Part shown: piece by piece, positions 6,619 through 9,336 of the stretch
How positions within the stretch are numbered: position 1 is the stretch's first letter
How the letters are laid out: every line of letters begins with the position of its first letter
NCBI GenBank assembly: GCA_017880715.1
Contig: JADGRT010000083.1
Location: forward strand, 1-9,336
DNA from: Verrucomicrobiia bacterium
Lineage (GTDB): Bacteria > Verrucomicrobiota > Verrucomicrobiia > Limisphaerales > UBA1319
Reading direction: 5' to 3'
DNA length: 9,336 nt
The notes under the pieces: model-generated
What the model was told of the DNA's origin: nothing
The model's input: only the letters and a program-made list of their open reading frames with translations
Databases searched by the model: none
Translations under genes and position numbers: made by a program

Positions 6619-8274
6619 ATGTCTTTAAAACGCGTGAATGCCGTGGTGGTGGGCGCCGGTGCCGGCGGCGGCGTGGTGGCCAAGGAACTTAGTGAGGCGG
6701 GTCTTTCGGTGGTGCTGTTGGAACGCGGAGGCTGGCCCAACTTCGAGGCGCACGATCACGACGAATTGATCAGCCAGCGCGTCACCGTGCTGGGCAATGC
6801 CTTTGGGCCCGATGACCGGCGTCATCGTCGCGTGGTTTCCAATGGCAATGGCGGCTGGCGGGTGGTCGTGCCGAGCGACGGGGCCTATAACAACAACGCC
6901 GCGTGTGTCGGATCCGGCACGGTCAGCTATGGCGCCATGGCCTGGCGGTTCATGGAAAAGGATTTCAAACTGCGCACGACCTACCGATCGGTGGCGGGTT
7001 CCACCTTGGAGGACTGGCCGATAACCTACCAGGATCTGGCGCCCTTTTATGAAAAAGCCGAATGGGAAATCGGCGTGGCTGGCGAGACGGGCGCCGATCC
7101 GTTTGCCGCCCCGCGACGCCAGCCCTACCCCATGCCGCCTTTCCCTCACAATCAGGAAGGGCTGGTTTTGGAAAAGGCGGCCCAAGAACTCGGGCTGCAT
7201 CCCTTCCCCATTCCCATGCTGCGGAATTCCGTGCCCTACCGGGGACGCCCGGCCTGCATCAAATGCCGGTATTGCGTCGGGTTCGCCTGTGAAGTGAACG
7301 CCAAATGCGGCACGCACAACACCGTCATTCCCGCCGCCCTGGCAACGGGCAACTGCCAGGTCCGCACCGAATCGGTCGTCAGCGAGGTGGTCATCGACGA
7401 TCGCGGACGCGCCTGCGGCGTGAGGTATTTCGATGCGGAGAACCGTCTTCAGTACCAGACGGCGGACCTCGTGGTGGTTTCGGCCTCGGCAACCGAGACC
7501 GCCCGGCTGCTGTTGAATTCGCAGTCCAAACTTTTCCCAAACGGCGCGGGCAACCGGCACGACTGGGTGGGGCGCAACCTGCAGGGTCATGCTTATACAG
7601 GGGCCTTTGGTTTATTCGAAGAGGATAGGTACGACGATGTCGGGGCGGGCGCCACGATCGCCATTTGTGATTATAATCATGGGAATCCGGGAATGGTGGG
7701 CGGGGGCATGCTGGCCAATGAATTCATCCGCCTGCCCTACTTATTCTCCGGGATCAGGCCGCCCGGGGCGGCTTCCTGGGGCCGCGACCACAAGGAGTTT
7801 CAGCGGAAATATTTCAGACGCTGCGTCCGGGTCGTCGGACCGGTCCAGGAAATGCCCGTATTCGAAGCCCGCGTCGAAGTCGATCCGGTCGTCAAGGATG
7901 ACTGGGGCATTCCCGTGGCGCGCATATCCGGATCCCGCCATCCGAATGACATTGAGGTCGGAAACTTTTTGGCGGCCAAGGCCGAAGCGTGGTTGAAAAA
8001 GGCGGGCGCATTCCAGACCTGGCAGACCGGCGCCGGCCGGGGCGTCAGCGGCGGCCAGCATCAGGCCGGCACCTGCCGCATGGGGAACGACCCCAAAACT
8101 TCCGTGACCAACCCACACGGTCAGGTGCACGATATCGACAATCTTTTCATCGCGGACGGCAGTCTGCATGTCACCAATGGCGGATTCAATCCCGCGCTGA
8201 CCATCATGGCGCTTGGCTACTGGGTTTCGGACTACATCAAACGAGGCTGGAAAGGATCGCGATTCCGATCCTGA
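6619..8274 (+). CDS. GMC-family FAD oxidoreductase (gluconate/sugar dehydrogenase alpha subunit-like)
   Basis: A 551-residue flavoprotein, normal length for the catalytic subunit of membrane-bound GMC dehydrogenases oxidising sugars, polyols or gluconate. The Rossmann FAD motif GAGAGGG is at 12-18, with the ribose-binding Glu at E35 in LLERGG. VGSGTVSYGAMAWR (97-110) fits the conserved GMC N-terminal block. Near the C-terminus, HQAGTCRMG (H481) and GGFNPALTIMALGYW (N524) supply the His/Asn pair expected in the active site. Between them lies a cysteine-rich patch, CIKCRYCVGFACEVNAKC, with C213, C216, C219, C224 and C230. The catalytic subunit of Burkholderia cepacia FAD-glucose dehydrogenase carries a 3Fe-4S cluster in this region, so a cluster here is plausible. 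There is no signal peptide, so export is probably by piggyback on the Tat subunit encoded just upstream. AAGGA at 6602-6606 lies 12 bases before the ATG. The substrate cannot be deduced. Confidence 0.94.
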   Translation: MSLKRVNAVVVGAGAGGGVVAKELSEAGLSVVLLERGGWPNFEAHDHDELISQRVTVLGNAFGPDDRRHRRVVSNGNGGWRVVVPSDGAYNNNAACVGSGTVSYGAMAWRFMEKDFKLRTTYRSVAGSTLEDWPITYQDLAPFYEKAEWEIGVAGETGADPFAAPRRQPYPMPPFPHNQEGLVLEKAAQELGLHPFPIPMLRNSVPYRGRPACIKCRYCVGFACEVNAKCGTHNTVIPAALATGNCQVRTESVVSEVVIDDRGRACGVRYFDAENRLQYQTADLVVVSASATETARLLLNSQSKLFPNGAGNRHDWVGRNLQGHAYTGAFGLFEEDRYDDVGAGATIAICDYNHGNPGMVGGGMLANEFIRLPYLFSGIRPPGAASWGRDHKEFQRKYFRRCVRVVGPVQEMPVFEARVEVDPVVKDDWGIPVARISGSRHPNDIEVGNFLAAKAEAWLKKAGAFQTWQTGAGRGVSGGQHQAGTCRMGNDPKTSVTNPHGQVHDIDNLFIADGSLHVTNGGFNPALTIMALGYWVSDYIKRGWKGSRFRS

Positions 8275-8284
8275 CCCGATTCGC

Positions 8285-8289
8285 AGGGG
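8285..8289 (+). promoter_or_regulatory. Ribosome binding site fixing the cytochrome start
   Basis: AGGGG lies 7 bases before the ATG at 8297. The later in-frame ATGs at 8327 and 8339 have no such site, so 8297 is preferred, although starting at 8327 would give a more typical signal peptide length. Confidence 0.55.
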
Positions 8290-8296
8290 CGCCGAA

Positions 8297-9336
8297 ATGA
8301 TCCATGACCTTAAACCCGCCTTCCGCATGAACCGTTTCATGAACCAGCATTCCTATTGGCCTTTCATGGCCGTCGTTTTCGCGGTGGCCACCCTTTTTTC
8401 ATCCGCGATGGCATCCGGAAAAGAACCGGACAAATCCTGCCGGTCCTGCCATGACCGACTGGATGTGCCCCACGCCGGCCTCGCCAGCCCCCACGCCGGA
8501 TTTGACTGTCAGGATTGCCACCGCCATGCGTTGAGCCCCGGGTTTCATCGAGGGGGGAAATCGGTGGTCGATTTGGAGAACAAAATACCGACGCTAGCGG
8601 CCGACGAAATTCGCCTAAGCGAAGACCAAGTTTTTGCCGTTCACAAGCAATGTCAATCCTGTCATGCGGCCGAATTCAAGCAGTGGACCGCCAACCGGCA
8701 TGCCCTGAATTATCGGCAGTCCTTCTTGAATCCGGCGCACAACAAGATGGAACCGCCGATCAACGACTGTCTGCGCTGTCACGCCATGTTCTTCCCGGGT
8801 GCGATCGGTGACCTCGTGACGCCGCTGAACAACCAGGGACCCTGGAAAATGAAATCCTCCAAAATGGCGAGGCATTATTCCATGCCCTGCCTTTCCTGCC
8901 ACCAGGTTCACCCGGCGGCGCCGGCGCCGGCCGCGTTGCCGCGTTATGCTTCCCAGCGTCCCGCGGTTTCGCAAAAAAGTTCTCCGTTCGTTGGGTTTTA
9001 CGATCGGCGTGAGAAAAGCTTCTTCCCCCTGAGCGAACTGCCTCATCCGAAACTCAACGAGGGCGAAACCCCGGTGAAAATCTCCGGGGATCTTCGCATC
9101 CGAAATTGTTATCAATGCCATGCGCCCGATGCGACCCATGGCCTGGGCACCAGTGATGATAAAACACCGCGCGGCGTGCATGCGGGGTTGAGCTGCCTGG
9201 ATTGCCACGGCGCCCACGCGCTGAGCGCGCGGAATTCGTGCGCCCAGTGTCATCCGGAGATTTCCCACTGCAAGCTCGAGGTAACGCGGATGGATACCAG
9301 TTTCAGGAGTTCCGCCAGCAAGCATGATATTCATCG
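8297..9336 (+). CDS. Secreted multihaem cytochrome c, at least eight haems (partial, runs off right edge)
   Basis: The frame is open from 8297 to the window end (346 codons plus two bases, no stop). Residues 11-40 form a signal peptide with a hydrophobic core (WPFMAVVFAVATLF) and a likely cleavage after SAMA. Eight CXXCH haem-binding motifs follow: CRSCH 48, CQDCH 71, CQSCH 119, CLRCH 158, CLSCH 198, CYQCH 271, CLDCH 300 and CAQCH 315. FKQWTANRHA after the third motif resembles the W-x-x-S/N-x-H-A signature near haems in cytochrome c554/NrfA-like multihaem proteins, and several extra His (H59, H66, H193, H281, H295) could be distal ligands. The 22-base gap after the flavoprotein supports an operon and a role as its electron acceptor in the periplasm. 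The classical partner is a triheme cytochrome c, so this is a different electron-transfer module. The closing SKHDIH suggests that another haem segment follows beyond the edge, which is inference. An antisense ORF of 239 residues over this gene is a shadow. Confidence 0.9.
   Translation, partial: MIHDLKPAFRMNRFMNQHSYWPFMAVVFAVATLFSSAMASGKEPDKSCRSCHDRLDVPHAGLASPHAGFDCQDCHRHALSPGFHRGGKSVVDLENKIPTLAADEIRLSEDQVFAVHKQCQSCHAAEFKQWTANRHALNYRQSFLNPAHNKMEPPINDCLRCHAMFFPGAIGDLVTPLNNQGPWKMKSSKMARHYSMPCLSCHQVHPAAPAPAALPRYASQRPAVSQKSSPFVGFYDRREKSFFPLSELPHPKLNEGETPVKISGDLRIRNCYQCHAPDATHGLGTSDDKTPRGVHAGLSCLDCHGAHALSARNSCAQCHPEISHCKLEVTRMDTSFRSSASKHDIH

Noticed and set aside
6625..7590. 321-residue minus-strand ORF antisense to the GMC flavoprotein
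   Set aside because: The plus-strand frame carries the FAD motif and the cysteine patch; the antisense frame shows nothing.
8615..9334. 239-residue minus-strand ORF over the cytochrome gene
   Set aside because: The plus frame holds eight CXXCH motifs and a signal peptide; the antisense frame has no family features.
1..9336. CRISPR array, tRNA or rRNA genes
   Set aside because: No regularly spaced repeats, cloverleaf arms or rRNA-like conserved stretches were seen on either strand.

Overview
The window carries a GC-rich, Gram-negative-type chromosomal segment. It holds four intact or edge-truncated genes of recognisable family, one further recognisable redox gene cut by the right edge, and a decayed insertion-sequence transposase at the left. 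A Tat signal, a periplasmic multiheme cytochrome c and a WecB/TagA/CpsF glycosyltransferase all fit a diderm bacterium. The wording of the glycosyltransferase (TGVHGV near its N-terminus) and of the transposase remnant reminds me of Verrucomicrobiota/Acidobacteriota-type genomes. That is an impression without a search, so phylum assignment is weak.

Layout. 1-105: no confident gene. 106-706 (minus): remnant of an ISAs1-family transposase, frameshifted and lacking both ends. 728-747: a perfect 20-base palindrome just past the hrpA stop. 756-4841 (minus): hrpA, a full-length DEAH-box RNA helicase. 4941-5708 (minus): a WecB/TagA/CpsF (GT26) glycosyltransferase reading toward hrpA, 99 bases upstream of it. 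5709-6045: a 337-base divergent intergenic region with hairpins and only doubtful small ORFs. 6046-9336 (plus): a tight three-gene cluster of a Tat-exported gluconate 2-dehydrogenase subunit 3-like protein, a GMC-family FAD oxidoreductase, and a secreted cytochrome c with at least eight CXXCH haem motifs that runs off the right edge.

The plus-strand cluster is the most interesting part. The small Tat subunit and the GMC flavoprotein match the gamma and alpha parts of membrane-bound FAD sugar/gluconate dehydrogenases. In the classical enzymes the third part is a triheme cytochrome c. Here the adjacent partner has eight or more haems and a different spacing pattern. The likely scheme is periplasmic oxidation of a sugar or polyol by the flavoprotein, possibly with an Fe-S relay in its five-cysteine patch, and delivery of electrons to the multihaem cytochrome. 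The substrate and terminal acceptor cannot be read from the sequence.
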